A stretch of DNA of 64,000 nt. It comes from G965261775 sp965261775 (GTDB taxonomy: Bacteria > Pseudomonadota > Gammaproteobacteria > Eutrophobiales > Eutrophobiaceae). Shown piece after piece: positions 23,628 to 33,279 of the stretch. The translations under genes were made by a program, and so were the position numbers. How positions within the stretch are numbered: the stretch's first letter is position 1; the number at the start of each line of letters is the position of its first letter. The notes beneath the pieces are model-generated. The model was not told the DNA's origin, made no database searches, and saw only the letters and a program-made list of their open reading frames with translations. The stretch lies in the NCBI GenBank assembly GCA_965261775.1, contig OZ253477.1:682001-746000 (forward strand). The letters run 5' to 3'.

Positions 23628-25031
23628 TCAAGAAGAAGAACGACTTTTGATAAATTCAATACTTTTCCGCAACCGCTTCAATGTTTCATATTTTCCCAAT
23701 AATCGCAGGGTGTCGTCAATCCCGGGAGAAACTTTTAAACCGGTCACGGCAACACGCAAGGGCTGTGCAAGCTCTCCTGTTTTCAGACCGTGTTTTTCCG
23801 CAACACGCGCTATCGCCGCGCCAATCTCCGCATTCACCCAGTCCTGTATTTCATTCAGCGCTTCATCCAGTGCCAGAAACGGCGCTAGAATCTGCTGGCG
23901 CAGGTACCTGGCAGCCTTGCTGTCATATTCCTCAAACTCCTGATAAAAAAAGATACTCTGCATGGCCATTTCTTTCAATGTTTTAGTTCGGTTTTTTTGC
24001 ACGTTGATCAAATCTTTCAGATTGGGTCCCGCGTCAATGACGATATTCATACTTCGAAAAATATCGGATAAAGGCGTCGTCAATGATAAATCATCCGCGT
24101 TTTTCAAGTAATGCTGATTTAACCAGAGCAATTTTTTTGGATCGATTCTGGCGGCCGATTTGTTGACATCCCGAATATCAAACAGGGCGATCATTTCATC
24201 AATGCTGAAAATTTCCTGATCACCTTTTGACCATCCCAGCCGCGCCAGATAATTCAGCGTGGCCTCAGGCAGATAACCCTCTTCACGATATTCCAATATA
24301 CCCGCCACATGGCTACGCTTGGACAGTTTTTTACCATCCTCCCCAAGGATCATCGGGATATGGGCATAGGCCGGTATGAACGCACCCAGTGCCTGCAGAA
24401 TATTAATCTGCCTGGGGGTGTTATTCAAATGGTCGTCGCCCCGAATCACATGGGTGATCCCCATATCCATATCATCCACGGCCACAGCCAGATTATACGT
24501 CGGTATGCCATCGGAACGAGTGATGATCAAATCATCCAATTCGTTGTTTTCAAAAATAACCCTGCCTTGTACCTGATCCTGCACAATAACCCGACCGTCA
24601 AGCGGATTTTTAAACCGAATCACCGCATTCACCCCCGCCGCCTTGTTCAAGGCGCGGCAATGACGGTCATAACGAGGTTTCTCACCACGGGACAACGCTT
24701 CCTTGCGGACCTGTTCCAGACGTTCTCTGGAACACGAACAATAGTAGGCGTGCCCCGCTTCTAACAATTGCTCAACGACTTCCCTGTGGCGGCCTTGTCG
24801 CTGCGTCTGGAAATAAAGTGGTTCATCATAATCAAGCCCGAACCACGCCATCCCGTCCAGTATCATCCGCACGGACTCATCGGTGGAACGTTCCTTGTCT
24901 GTGTCTTCGATCCGTAAAATAAACTCCCCGCGGTGATGTCTGGCATAAAGCCATGAGAACAAAGCGGTACGTACACTGCCGATATGCAACATCCCTGTGG
25001 GACTTGGCGCAAAACGTGTTTTTACTGTCAT
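23628..25031 (-). CDS. gltX: Glutamyl-tRNA synthetase
   Basis: Class I synthetase charging tRNA-Glu. The start at ATG 25031 (MTVKTRFAPSPTGMLHIGSV) places the HIGH-type motif (HIGS) at the usual distance; the longer upstream frame adds 13 unconserved residues. LRIEDTD, a zinc-site-like YYCSCSRERLEQVRKEAL region, VIRGDDHLNNTPRQINILQA and KLSKRSH (KMSKS equivalent) are all present. The C-terminal anticodon-binding half is intact. It lies directly after tRNA-Ala and tRNA-Glu on the same strand. Confidence 0.97.
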   Translation of the reverse strand: MTVKTRFAPSPTGMLHIGSVRTALFSWLYARHHRGEFILRIEDTDKERSTDESVRMILDGMAWFGLDYDEPLYFQTQRQGRHREVVEQLLEAGHAYYCSCSRERLEQVRKEALSRGEKPRYDRHCRALNKAAGVNAVIRFKNPLDGRVIVQDQVQGRVIFENNELDDLIITRSDGIPTYNLAVAVDDMDMGITHVIRGDDHLNNTPRQINILQALGAFIPAYAHIPMILGEDGKKLSKRSHVAGILEYREEGYLPEATLNYLARLGWSKGDQEIFSIDEMIALFDIRDVNKSAARIDPKKLLWLNQHYLKNADDLSLTTPLSDIFRSMNIVIDAGPNLKDLINVQKNRTKTLKEMAMQSIFFYQEFEEYDSKAARYLRQQILAPFLALDEALNEIQDWVNAEIGAAIARVAEKHGLKTGELAQPLRVAVTGLKVSPGIDDTLRLLGKYETLKRLRKSIEFIKSRSSS

Positions 25032-25168
25032 TTCGAATGAAACGTGAAAAGATTGTATTTTATCCCGCATCCCGCTGGAGCAATATTCGGAATAAACAAC
25101 AAGGACAGACTGTCTATCTTCTGAATCGTTTTAATGAATACGCCGAACCGTAATGCCAGCGATCAGAA

Positions 25169-27085
25169 TTATCTGACTTTTCTGACCACCCTGATACCAA
25201 TATGGTCATAAGACCGATCGGATTTGAATTTATCGCGTTTGGCACTGCGAATAGATTGAAACGGCGTACTGTAAGAACCACCCCGAACGACACGATACAT
25301 GCAATCACCTCCTTCCCAGACTTCGGCATATCTTGGTGCACCCTGATAGTTTTTGTGCCAACAATCGCTTACCCATTCAGCCACGTTACCGGCGGTATCG
25401 TACACGCCAAAGACGTTGGGTTTGAAATTGCCAATTCTGGTCGGTCTGCGCGGATCAAAACCCGTCTTACAACCAAAACAGTGCGCCCGGTTGGGCTCCG
25501 CGTCATATCCCCACCAAAACGGCGTTTTTCTACCGCCAGAGGCCATGTATTCCCATTGGGCTTCACTGGCAAGGCTATACTCCTTTCCTGTTTCTTCGGA
25601 CAGCCATCTGGCATAATAGTAGGCATCTTCCCAACGCACAAAAATAACCGGATGATCTTTCCTGTCCAGACCTTGTGAGTCTGGTCTTTTACGGCCGGTC
25701 GCCTTCGCAAATCGGTCATATTGCTCAAAGGTAATTTCATATTGACTGACCGCGAATTTTTTAACAACAACGTCACGCTTTGGGTATTCATCCGGATAAT
25801 TGACGCTGGCATTCCCCATTTCAAACCGTCCAGGCGGAATCACCACCATCACCGGGCCTTTTCCTCCAGATTTCAGTCTGTCTTGAATAATCTTTCCCCC
25901 GGTACTCACCGTCCGGGTTTCAACCGGTTTCTGTATCGGCAGGGGATCTGCGGCGGCGGTTTCTTCCGGTTTTGCAACCACTTCTTCAGCCGTCCCGGAT
26001 TCGATGGGCAACTCCTCGGTTTCCTCATCCACTATGGTTACTATGGGCCGATCCGCCGGTTTTCGCTCCATGAATGATTCCAGTAATTCCGGATTCAGGT
26101 AAAGAAAGCCACCCGCGCCGATCAACAGCAGAAAAATAACAACGGCAGTAAAACTCGAAATAGATTTATTTTCCGACAGTGTGTCAGTTGTCTCGGGCGG
26201 TTGAAGTGGAATGACAGGTTGTTGAGCATTGCCCATATTTACCGTATCTACGGTATTCTGATTATCAAGCCCCATATTGTTCGCCAGTTCGGGGCCAGAA
26301 GCGGGGGTGGGTGTTTTATCATCTATTTCTTCGCTGACATCAACGACAACGGCGGTGGTATTGTCCTGATTTGGAGTATTAGCCTTTTTGACCGCTTCCA
26401 TCAGCTTGTCGGCATATTCTTTGGGTGATTTCAGGCATTTGCTCGAAAAGTCAATGAGGTCGTCGACATCCAGAGTATCCATACCATCGCTACAGAGGAG
26501 AACCCTGTCATTGGCTTGCAACTTAACAGGCTCCCGCGGGATATCAATTTCATTGATATCATCACCGGTAATCGCACTCATCAACATATTTCGTGATAAT
26601 CCGGCCTCTGGAACCACCTGTTTTCCCTGTGCCTCCATTCTGTCAAGGAAACCACCATAGCTGTGATCGGCGTTCAATTTCTTCAGTTCACCGTTTCTGA
26701 GCAGGTAACAATGACTGTCACCCACACTGGCCCAGATAATATTTCCATTTTCAAGCACTGCGGCAACCATTGTGCAACCCATGCCCGCCAATGCCGGTGT
26801 TTCGACAATGGTTTCTTTTATCGAATGATTGGCCTTGATAATGGCCAACTCCATGATATTTTCCAGATCATCTGTCGGATAATTTTCGGAAACGTATTTA
26901 TTGAAAGCCTGTACAGCCATATTACTGGCGACATTTCCAGCCGCATGTCCACCCATGCCATCCGCGACCACAACCAGTACACTAGGCATACCCTTTGCAT
27001 CAATCAAGTGCGTAATCAGAAAAGCATCTTCCTGATAGTCTCTGGCACCGTCAATTTGTGAACCGGCTAATTCAAACTCAAGTTC
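25169..27085 (-). CDS. PP2C-type Ser/Thr phosphatase fused through a membrane helix to a formylglycine-generating-enzyme-like domain
   Basis: Residues 1-250 are a PP2C phosphatase: DYQEDAF, VADGMGGHAAGNVASN (43-54), GMGCTMVAAV, SVGDSHCYLLRNG, LLCSDGMDTLD and NQDNTTAVVVDV carry the metal-binding Asp residues. A Pro/Asn-rich linker leads to one membrane helix (about 313-331), then an acidic linker. Residues about 400-638 are an FGE/SUMF1-type domain: VVIPPGRFEMGN, YEITFEQYDRFAKATGRKRP, FVRWEDAYYYARWLSEETGK, EWVSDCWH, YRVVRGGSYSTPFQSIRSAK. The phosphatase should face the cytoplasm and the FGE-like domain the periplasm. I start at MELEFELAGSQ because the upstream 10 codons are unconserved. The REC-kinase at 42245 could be its partner, an inference. 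Confidence 0.88.
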   Translation of the reverse strand, partial: ELEFELAGSQIDGARDYQEDAFLITHLIDAKGMPSVLVVVADGMGGHAAGNVASNMAVQAFNKYVSENYPTDDLENIMELAIIKANHSIKETIVETPALAGMGCTMVAAVLENGNIIWASVGDSHCYLLRNGELKKLNADHSYGGFLDRMEAQGKQVVPEAGLSRNMLMSAITGDDINEIDIPREPVKLQANDRVLLCSDGMDTLDVDDLIDFSSKCLKSPKEYADKLMEAVKKANTPNQDNTTAVVVDVSEEIDDKTPTPASGPELANNMGLDNQNTVDTVNMGNAQQPVIPLQPPETTDTLSENKSISSFTAVVIFLLLIGAGGFLYLNPELLESFMERKPADRPIVTIVDEETEELPIESGTAEEVVAKPEETAAADPLPIQKPVETRTVSTGGKIIQDRLKSGGKGPVMVVIPPGRFEMGNASVNYPDEYPKRDVVVKKFAVSQYEITFEQYDRFAKATGRKRPDSQGLDRKDHPVIFVRWEDAYYYARWLSEETGKEYSLASEAQWEYMASGGRKTPFWWGYDAEPNRAHCFGCKTGFDPRRPTRIGNFKPNVFGVYDTAGNVAEWVSDCWHKNYQGAPRYAEVWEGGDCMYRVVRGGSYSTPFQSIRSAKRDKFKSDRSYDHIGIRVVRKVR

Positions 27086-27302
27086 CATCGTTATTTTATT
27101 TTTACTTCGGATCAACAGTATTTTAGTATTTAAAATATCATGAGGAAAACGACTTAAATATTAGTGACCGATACCCTATCCTTAATATTGATAGAGATTA
27201 GTTTTAAGCCATGAGAATTTCATATATTTCACTCTAATATTACAACATTACAACATAAAATTCTCTGGCAGTTTTGGCAATCTAGACAAAAAATATTAAT
27301 TG

Positions 27303-27929
27303 TCACCCATAAACAAACAAAAAACCGTTTTCAATCCTGGATTCCAGTCTGTTTAACGGGCGATTACCTTTTTCAATACATTCCCCGTTTTCAATATTAA
27401 ACTTCCAGCCGTGCTTCGGACAGGTCAAAACATTGTCTCGCAAGGCCAATAGCGAAATGTTTGTGGCCTGATGCGGGCAACGACTGTCAAACACCACATA
27501 GTCACCACCACGCCGGTTCACAAAACAAGCTGGATTATGATCATGTTCAAAGCGGGATAATCCTTCCGGTATCTCATCTACCGCTGCCAGTTTATGCCAT
27601 TTCCGCTCGCTTCCAAGACATTCGGGGCTGAATTCGGGAATATCCATGCCAAGGATAATATCCACTGCCCAGATTATTTTACTGAAACCCAATATCGGCA
27701 TGGAAACCAGCATGGCATCCAGTATTTCATCTGCCGTATTCCCTGCCTGTAACGCCCTTGGCAAATATTGTCTGAGCCCGGTTTCCGTCTGTGCACCTAT
27801 TTTGGTAATAAAAGACAATAATGAACGGGTTTTGGCGTCAAGATGCACGCCGCCTTTTTGCAAAAACAGGAAATACGGCTTGATGGCATCCCGCCTGACG
27901 TTTAACAGATAATCCAGTGCGTCACTCAT
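27303..27929 (-). CDS. Carboxymuconolactone decarboxylase-like (AhpD fold) domain fused to a Rieske [2Fe-2S] domain
   Basis: Residues 1-100 have the CMD/AhpD layout (LDAKTRSLLSFITKIGAQTE, LPRALQAGNTADEILDAMLV, MPILGFSKIIWAVDII) but without the CxxC pair of active AhpD. Residues 110-208 are a Rieske ferredoxin domain: VVFDSRCPHQATNISLLALR, then NVLTCPKHGWKFNIENGECI give the CxH and CxxH cluster ligands. The fusion of an alkylhydroperoxidase-like fold with a Rieske domain is uncommon. A small redox role is likely; the reaction is unknown. It overlaps the next gene upstream by 8 bp. Confidence 0.8.
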   Translation of the reverse strand: MSDALDYLLNVRRDAIKPYFLFLQKGGVHLDAKTRSLLSFITKIGAQTETGLRQYLPRALQAGNTADEILDAMLVSMPILGFSKIIWAVDIILGMDIPEFSPECLGSERKWHKLAAVDEIPEGLSRFEHDHNPACFVNRRGGDYVVFDSRCPHQATNISLLALRDNVLTCPKHGWKFNIENGECIEKGNRPLNRLESRIENGFLFVYG

Positions 27930-28413
27930 CCACAGTAACCTCTTTTGCAGCCTCTTTTGAGGAAAAGGAAGTCATCTTAACAGGATATTCGTCAAACTTG
28001 CCCGTAAAAAAATCCTCCGTGCGGTATGTTCTGAACGGTTCACGATAATCAGGATGGATAAAAATAATATTGATATTCGGGTCGACGGGTTTTTCTATCT
28101 TGTCCGAATGTGAAAATAGAAATGACTCTGTGACGATACGTTTCATCGGCACATGGATGGAAACAACGTTCATTTTTCCACTGTTCCGTTGCGTGCAGGC
28201 GTTTTCATTAAATTGCTGTACACATCTGGCAATCACCCGCACCACCGGGTTACCCGTCTCGGCATCAACAATCCTGAACGTGCCCTCGGCAAAATCCAAC
28301 CGGACGTCTGTTTTGACGCCAAACAGGGCGAAATAGTCGCCTATTACGAATCCACCGATCAGTAACAAGATAACGACAACGCTATATACCGCCTTTCTGG
28401 CCTTCACTGTCAA
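27922..28413 (-). CDS. Single-pass membrane protein of unknown function
   Basis: This 163-aa protein has one N-terminal membrane helix (AVYSVVVILLLIGGFVIGDY, about 9-28) and a periplasmic remainder with VRLDFAEGTFRIVDAETGNP, VVRVIARCVQQFNENACTQR and SFLFSHSDKIEKPVDPNINI. Two cysteines could form a disulfide. The FRIVDAETGNPVV stretch is reminiscent of a carboxypeptidase-regulatory-like beta fold. It lies between the antiporter gene (4-bp overlap) and the CMD-Rieske gene (8-bp overlap), so the three are one operon. No family is recognised. Confidence 0.7.
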   Translation of the reverse strand: MTVKARKAVYSVVVILLLIGGFVIGDYFALFGVKTDVRLDFAEGTFRIVDAETGNPVVRVIARCVQQFNENACTQRNSGKMNVVSIHVPMKRIVTESFLFSHSDKIEKPVDPNINIIFIHPDYREPFRTYRTEDFFTGKFDEYPVKMTSFSSKEAAKEVTVDE

Positions 28414-29579
28414 TCTCTCCTCAGACGTGTGTTTGTCGAAATAGGCGTCGGGTATAAAAAGACGACGATATAGGAGGAAACGGCAAATGTAATCAATGTG
28501 GTCAGTTGTATCAAATAGGAAACGTTTTCCGTCATGAGACCGGACTGTACAGCCAGTACCGCGATCAATAAGGAAAACTCGCTTAGCTGCCCCAGACGAA
28601 ACCCGATTTCAAAAGCGACTCGTTTTTTCTCACCCTGTGTTCGAAATAACCAGCCGAATATCAACGGCTTTATCAGCAGGGTAAATATCGCCAGCACCGT
28701 AGCAGGTAACACAATGCCACCAACAACCGACATATCAAAACTGGCGCCCAGGGAAAAGAAAAACAAAATCAGGAAAAAATCCCGCAACGGTTTCAATCTT
28801 TCAGTGATAAACAGTGCAATCGGACTGGATGCCAGGGTCACGCCCGCAATAAAGGCGCCTATTTCATAAGACAGGCCAACATAATGCGCCAGCTCGGCAA
28901 TCCCGAGACACCAGGCAATCGCAAGCAAAAAGATATACTCGTGGATCTGCTCAAAACGCCGGATCAATGTCATCAGGATAAACTCTTTTACCATATAGGA
29001 GAAAATGGCGAGCAAAGGCAGGCAAACAAGTTGCATCCCGATGTCAATCGCCACATTGCCCCCCTTGCCGTAACCTTGCAGCAAAAGCAACACAATGATA
29101 GCCAGTAAATCCTGTATCAATAAAATACTGATAATGATCTGCCCGATGTGCTTGTGGTGCAGAATAGTCGTTGGCAACAGCTTCAAGCTGACAATGGTAC
29201 TTGAGAAGGCCATGACCACGCCGATCAATAAGGCCTGTAGCGTTTCATAGGAAAACAACAGACCGATAACAAAACCCGATACAATAAAAATGACCGTGCT
29301 GACGAACGTCACCACCGTGGCCTCCCGCAATATCCGCCATAATTGCCGCGGAAAAAGGTCAAGCCCCAGAAGATACAATAAAAAGATGATCCCGATACTG
29401 GATATATCGCTGATTAAATCGGCGTCATCAATAAAACCCAACCCCCACGGGCCCAATATCAAACCAAGGACGATATAGGCCACAATCATCGCCTGACGCG
29501 CATAGAGGGCCACCGTCGCGAACAAGGCCGCCCCGGCGAATATCAGAAAAATGGAAAATGTGATTGTCGTCTCAACCAT
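28410..29579 (-). CDS. CPA2-type cation/proton antiporter (KefB/Kef-like membrane domain)
   Basis: This 389-aa integral membrane protein has about 12 helices. It shows IVLGLILGPWGLGFIDDADL, IGIIFLLYLLGLDLFPRQLW, FSSTIVSLKLLP, ISILLIQDLLAIIVLLLLQG (conserved QD) and LSYEIGAFIAGVTLASSPIA, typical of the Na+/H+ exchanger fold. It has no RCK/TrkA-N domain, which KefB/C carry, so it is a short form. It would exchange K+ or Na+ for H+ at the inner membrane. It is first in a three-gene operon. Confidence 0.9.
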   Translation of the reverse strand: MVETTITFSIFLIFAGAALFATVALYARQAMIVAYIVLGLILGPWGLGFIDDADLISDISSIGIIFLLYLLGLDLFPRQLWRILREATVVTFVSTVIFIVSGFVIGLLFSYETLQALLIGVVMAFSSTIVSLKLLPTTILHHKHIGQIIISILLIQDLLAIIVLLLLQGYGKGGNVAIDIGMQLVCLPLLAIFSYMVKEFILMTLIRRFEQIHEYIFLLAIAWCLGIAELAHYVGLSYEIGAFIAGVTLASSPIALFITERLKPLRDFFLILFFFSLGASFDMSVVGGIVLPATVLAIFTLLIKPLIFGWLFRTQGEKKRVAFEIGFRLGQLSEFSLLIAVLAVQSGLMTENVSYLIQLTTLITFAVSSYIVVFLYPTPISTNTRLRRD

Positions 29580-30198
29580 ATCGGCCTAACCGGAATATAT
29601 GCAGAAGCCCAAATGCAACGCAAAAAAATGCTGACTTCGTCATAAAAATGACGACGAATTTCACGCTATTTCTATTACTGCTTTATTTCTTCACGCTATA
29701 AACTAAGTACTAAATAAACTAAAGCTTTTTTGCACCTCCTATAATAACTACTGCTTTTTGTGCTGCTTTTTTTACTATACTTTTTGTACTGCTTTTTTTA
29801 CTATATGATAACTGTTAAAGTGAGTTGACAACAGAATACTTACTTGAGAACAAAATACCATTTCTTAATTCTTGAAGAAGAACATATTCTTGGTCCCCGT
29901 TTGTAGGCATGGTTGCTAAAAAAACTAGATGATGACAATCCCAAAACCCTGCCTGCTGAAACAGACGCTTTTCTTCACAGGCCCGTTGTGTCATACAGAC
30001 TGGGATAATCTGTTCACCTTGCCACAATCCCAAAAGCAATCCGGTACCCCCGATCCTGTAAGCTTCAGAACCGGAGCCGACTTCTTCGTCAATCCCGGAA
30101 TCACTGCCACCGTCTGTAGCCTTGGACTCATGGAAAAGCAAGAATACAAAAGCACGTAAATACGTTAATGCAACAGGAGAAAAAGTGAGGAAAAATCC
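29580..30198. other. AT-rich intergenic region upstream of nrdA with a 20-bp tandem motif
   Basis: GTGCTGCTTTTTTTACTATA (29760-29779) recurs as GTACTGCTTTTTTTACTATA (29786-29805), 26 bp apart, in an AT-rich stretch. A minus-strand frame covering 29815-30417 overlaps the nrdA start and has no family resemblance. I see no clear NrdR-box pair. The repeats may be regulatory for nrdA. Confidence 0.35.
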
Positions 30199-33171
30199 GT
30201 GAAAACAGAAGACGTTGGTACAAAATTCACTGTCGCTACAGGGACATTGGAACAGGATCATGATCTGCAGAAAAAGGATCATGATGCAAAAATACCGGCA
30301 CACGATAGCAATATGGCGCGGTCGGAGACAATAGATCAGGGTGGCATGACCTACGGGGAAGACATGAAAACGTGCCACACCGGTACCGGGATTCAGACTG
30401 ATCATATTACTGGACAATATCGCGTGATACGCCGTAACGGCACAGTCACCGCATTCGATCCCGACAAAATATCAATCGCCATGACCAAAGCCTTTATCAG
30501 CGTTGAAGGCGGCCCTGCCGCCGCTTCAAACCGTATCCATCAGACCGTCGCCGGTCTGACGGAGAAAGTACTGGTTGCACTGACCCGCCGTATGCCGGAG
30601 GGCGGTACCGTTCATATTGAAGATATACAGGATCAAGTGGAACTGGCGCTGATGCGCACCGGTGAGCAGAAAGTCGCCCGCGCCTACGTTATTTACCGTG
30701 AGGAGCATTCGCGTGAACGTGCCGCCGCCGCGAAGAAAAACCCGGCAATGCGAACGCCTGAGACTGTTCATATTGTCCGCGCCGATGGCCGCAAAATGCC
30801 GCTGGATCTTGGTCGCATCCAGACAATTGTGGCGGAATCCTGCGCCGGTTTCGACGGGGTTGATGCGCAATGTGTCATTGAGGATATACGTAATAATTTA
30901 TTTGATGGCATGGAAGAAGTTGATGTCAGTGATACGCTGGTGATGAGCGCACGGACGTTAATTGAAAAAGAACCTGATTATACCTATGTCGCCGCCGGTC
31001 TGTTGCTGGATAAACTACGTCAGGAGTCCCTGAGCTTTATTGAGGGTGCGGTAACGCAGGCTACGCAGCAGGAGATGCGGGAATATTACCCCGATTATTT
31101 CGGAAAATATATCCGGCGCGGAATTGAACTGGAGTTACTCGACAAAGAACTGGGGCGATACGATCTGGAGCGTCTCGGCAGGGTTTTGCAGGTTGATCGT
31201 GATCGCCAGTTCACCTATCTTGGTCTGCAGACCCTGTACGATCGCTACTTTATTCATTCCCGGGGAAACTGTTTTGAATTGCCACAGGCTTTCTTTATGC
31301 GCGTCGCGATGGGACTCGCCATTAATGAGCAGGAGCGTGATGCGCGCGCCATTGAATTTTATGAGCTGCTGTCGTCATTCGACTTCATGAGCTCCACGCC
31401 AACCTTGTTTAACTCCGGGACCTGTTGTCCGCAACTGTCCAGTTGTTATCTGACGACGGTGCCCGATGATCTTGACGGTATTTTCAGCGCTATCCGGGAC
31501 GACGCACTACTCTCCAAGTTCGCGGGAGGTCTCGGTAATGACTGGTCTCCGGTGCGCGCTCTGGGTGCCCATATCAAAGGGACGAATGGCAAATCCCAAG
31601 GGGTAGTGCCTTTTCTGAAAGTCGCCAATGATACCGCTGTCGCCGTTAATCAGGGAGGCAAACGTAAAGGGGCCATGTGTGCTTATCTTGAAACCTGGCA
31701 TCTTGATATTGAGGAGTTCCTGGAACTGCGCAAAAACACCGGTGACGAACGGCGGCGGACACATGATATGAATACCGCCAACTGGATTCCGGATTTGTTC
31801 ATGAAGCGCGTTATTGAAGAAGGTGACTGGACCCTGTTTTCTCCGCACGAAACACCTGAACTTCACGACCTGTACGGCCTTGAGTTTGAACAACGATATA
31901 TTAAATATGAAAAAATGGCAGCAGCAGGCAAACTGGATAACTTCAAGACCCTGCCAGCGGTTGAGTTGTGGCGTAAAATGCTGGGTATGCTCTTCGAAAC
32001 AGGGCATCCGTGGATAACCTTCAAGGATGCCTGCAATATTCGTTCACCACAGTCGCACGTAGGCGTAGTGCATTCTTCCAACCTGTGCACTGAGATTACG
32101 CTCAACACTTCCGCGGAGGAGATCGCGGTGTGCAATCTGGGTTCGATCAATTTAAGCCGTCATGTCAATGAAAATGGTCTGGATACTGCGAAACTTGAAA
32201 AGACTATCGCAACAGCCATGCGTATGCTGGACAATGTCATTGACTACAATTATTACAGCGTTGGCAAGGCGCGTACTTCCAATCTGCGTCACCGTCCGGT
32301 AGGGTTGGGGATTATGGGTTTTCAGGATGCCTTGTATAAACTTCGGGTCCCTTATACTTCCGAAACGGCCGTTAAGTTTGCCGACAACAGCATGGAGATA
32401 ATCAGTTACCATGCCATCAAGGCCTCTACCGATCTGGCGGAAGAACGGGGATCTTATTCAACGTACAGCGGCTCATTATGGAAACAGGGGGTCCTGCCAA
32501 TTGACTCCATGCAGAAACTGCTGGATGAACGCGGTGATTTTCTGCAGGCTGATATGTCGCAGACTCTGGACTGGGAGGCGTTGCGCCAGCGAGTAAAGAC
32601 GGTTGGCATGCGTAACTCCAACTGTATGGCGATTGCGCCAACGGCGACGATTTCCAATATCTGTGGCGTCAGCCAATCCATTGAACCGACTTATCAAAAC
32701 CTGTTTGTCAAATCGAATCTGTCTGGCGAATTTACCGTCGTTAATCCCTATCTGGCCCGAGACTTGAAAGAACGGGGGCTGTGGGACGATGTCATGGTGC
32801 ATGATCTGAAATATTTCGATGGTAGCGTGCGGTCGATTGACCGTATCCCTGATGATTTGAAGGAACTCTACGCCACCGCCTTTGAGATTGACGCTCGCTG
32901 GCTGGTAGAGGCCGCCGCACGGCGACAGAAATGGATAGATCAGAGCCAGTCACTTAACCTTTACATGGCCGAGGCTAGTGGTCGAAAACTGGATAATCTG
33001 TATAAACTCGCCTGGATCCGCGGATTGAAAACAACCTATTACCTGCGTTCGCTGGGCGCAACACATATGGAGAAGAATGCGGTTGCTCAGCAAGCTGTAA
33101 AAAGCCAAAATGATGATTCCGGGATCGCAGAATGCTCCATTTTGTATCCAGACTGTGAGGCATGTCAGTGA
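30199..33171 (+). CDS. nrdA: Class I ribonucleoside-diphosphate reductase, large subunit with two ATP-cones
   Basis: It reduces ribonucleotides to deoxyribonucleotides with the radical-bearing NrdB. Two ATP-cone allosteric domains are visible (RVIRRNGTVTAFDPDKISIA at about 75-94; HIVRADGRKMPLDLGRIQTI at about 191-210). The catalytic barrel has SGTCCPQLSSCYL, NLCTEI (thiyl radical Cys), VCNLGSINLS, and the C-terminal YPDCEACQ redox pair. At 990 aa it is long because of an extra N-terminal stretch of about 70 residues rich in Asp and His (LEQDHDLQKKDHDAKIPAHD). The start is GTG with GAGG upstream. nrdB follows after about 110 bp. Confidence 0.96.
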   Translation: MKTEDVGTKFTVATGTLEQDHDLQKKDHDAKIPAHDSNMARSETIDQGGMTYGEDMKTCHTGTGIQTDHITGQYRVIRRNGTVTAFDPDKISIAMTKAFISVEGGPAAASNRIHQTVAGLTEKVLVALTRRMPEGGTVHIEDIQDQVELALMRTGEQKVARAYVIYREEHSRERAAAAKKNPAMRTPETVHIVRADGRKMPLDLGRIQTIVAESCAGFDGVDAQCVIEDIRNNLFDGMEEVDVSDTLVMSARTLIEKEPDYTYVAAGLLLDKLRQESLSFIEGAVTQATQQEMREYYPDYFGKYIRRGIELELLDKELGRYDLERLGRVLQVDRDRQFTYLGLQTLYDRYFIHSRGNCFELPQAFFMRVAMGLAINEQERDARAIEFYELLSSFDFMSSTPTLFNSGTCCPQLSSCYLTTVPDDLDGIFSAIRDDALLSKFAGGLGNDWSPVRALGAHIKGTNGKSQGVVPFLKVANDTAVAVNQGGKRKGAMCAYLETWHLDIEEFLELRKNTGDERRRTHDMNTANWIPDLFMKRVIEEGDWTLFSPHETPELHDLYGLEFEQRYIKYEKMAAAGKLDNFKTLPAVELWRKMLGMLFETGHPWITFKDACNIRSPQSHVGVVHSSNLCTEITLNTSAEEIAVCNLGSINLSRHVNENGLDTAKLEKTIATAMRMLDNVIDYNYYSVGKARTSNLRHRPVGLGIMGFQDALYKLRVPYTSETAVKFADNSMEIISYHAIKASTDLAEERGSYSTYSGSLWKQGVLPIDSMQKLLDERGDFLQADMSQTLDWEALRQRVKTVGMRNSNCMAIAPTATISNICGVSQSIEPTYQNLFVKSNLSGEFTVVNPYLARDLKERGLWDDVMVHDLKYFDGSVRSIDRIPDDLKELYATAFEIDARWLVEAAARRQKWIDQSQSLNLYMAEASGRKLDNLYKLAWIRGLKTTYYLRSLGATHMEKNAVAQQAVKSQNDDSGIAECSILYPDCEACQ

Positions 33172-33279
33172 TATGTCGACGGTATGGGATAACAGCGGCA
33201 AACGCTTAGTAAAGTACCATGCGTTATCCATTGCATTATTTATTCTCAGGAACTGCCAAGAGTAAGGAGATTATGTCAG

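Noticed and set aside
29815..30417. 200-codon minus-strand frame upstream of and overlapping nrdA
   Set aside because: It runs antisense through the nrdA N-terminal codons, has no ribosome site and no recognisable domain.
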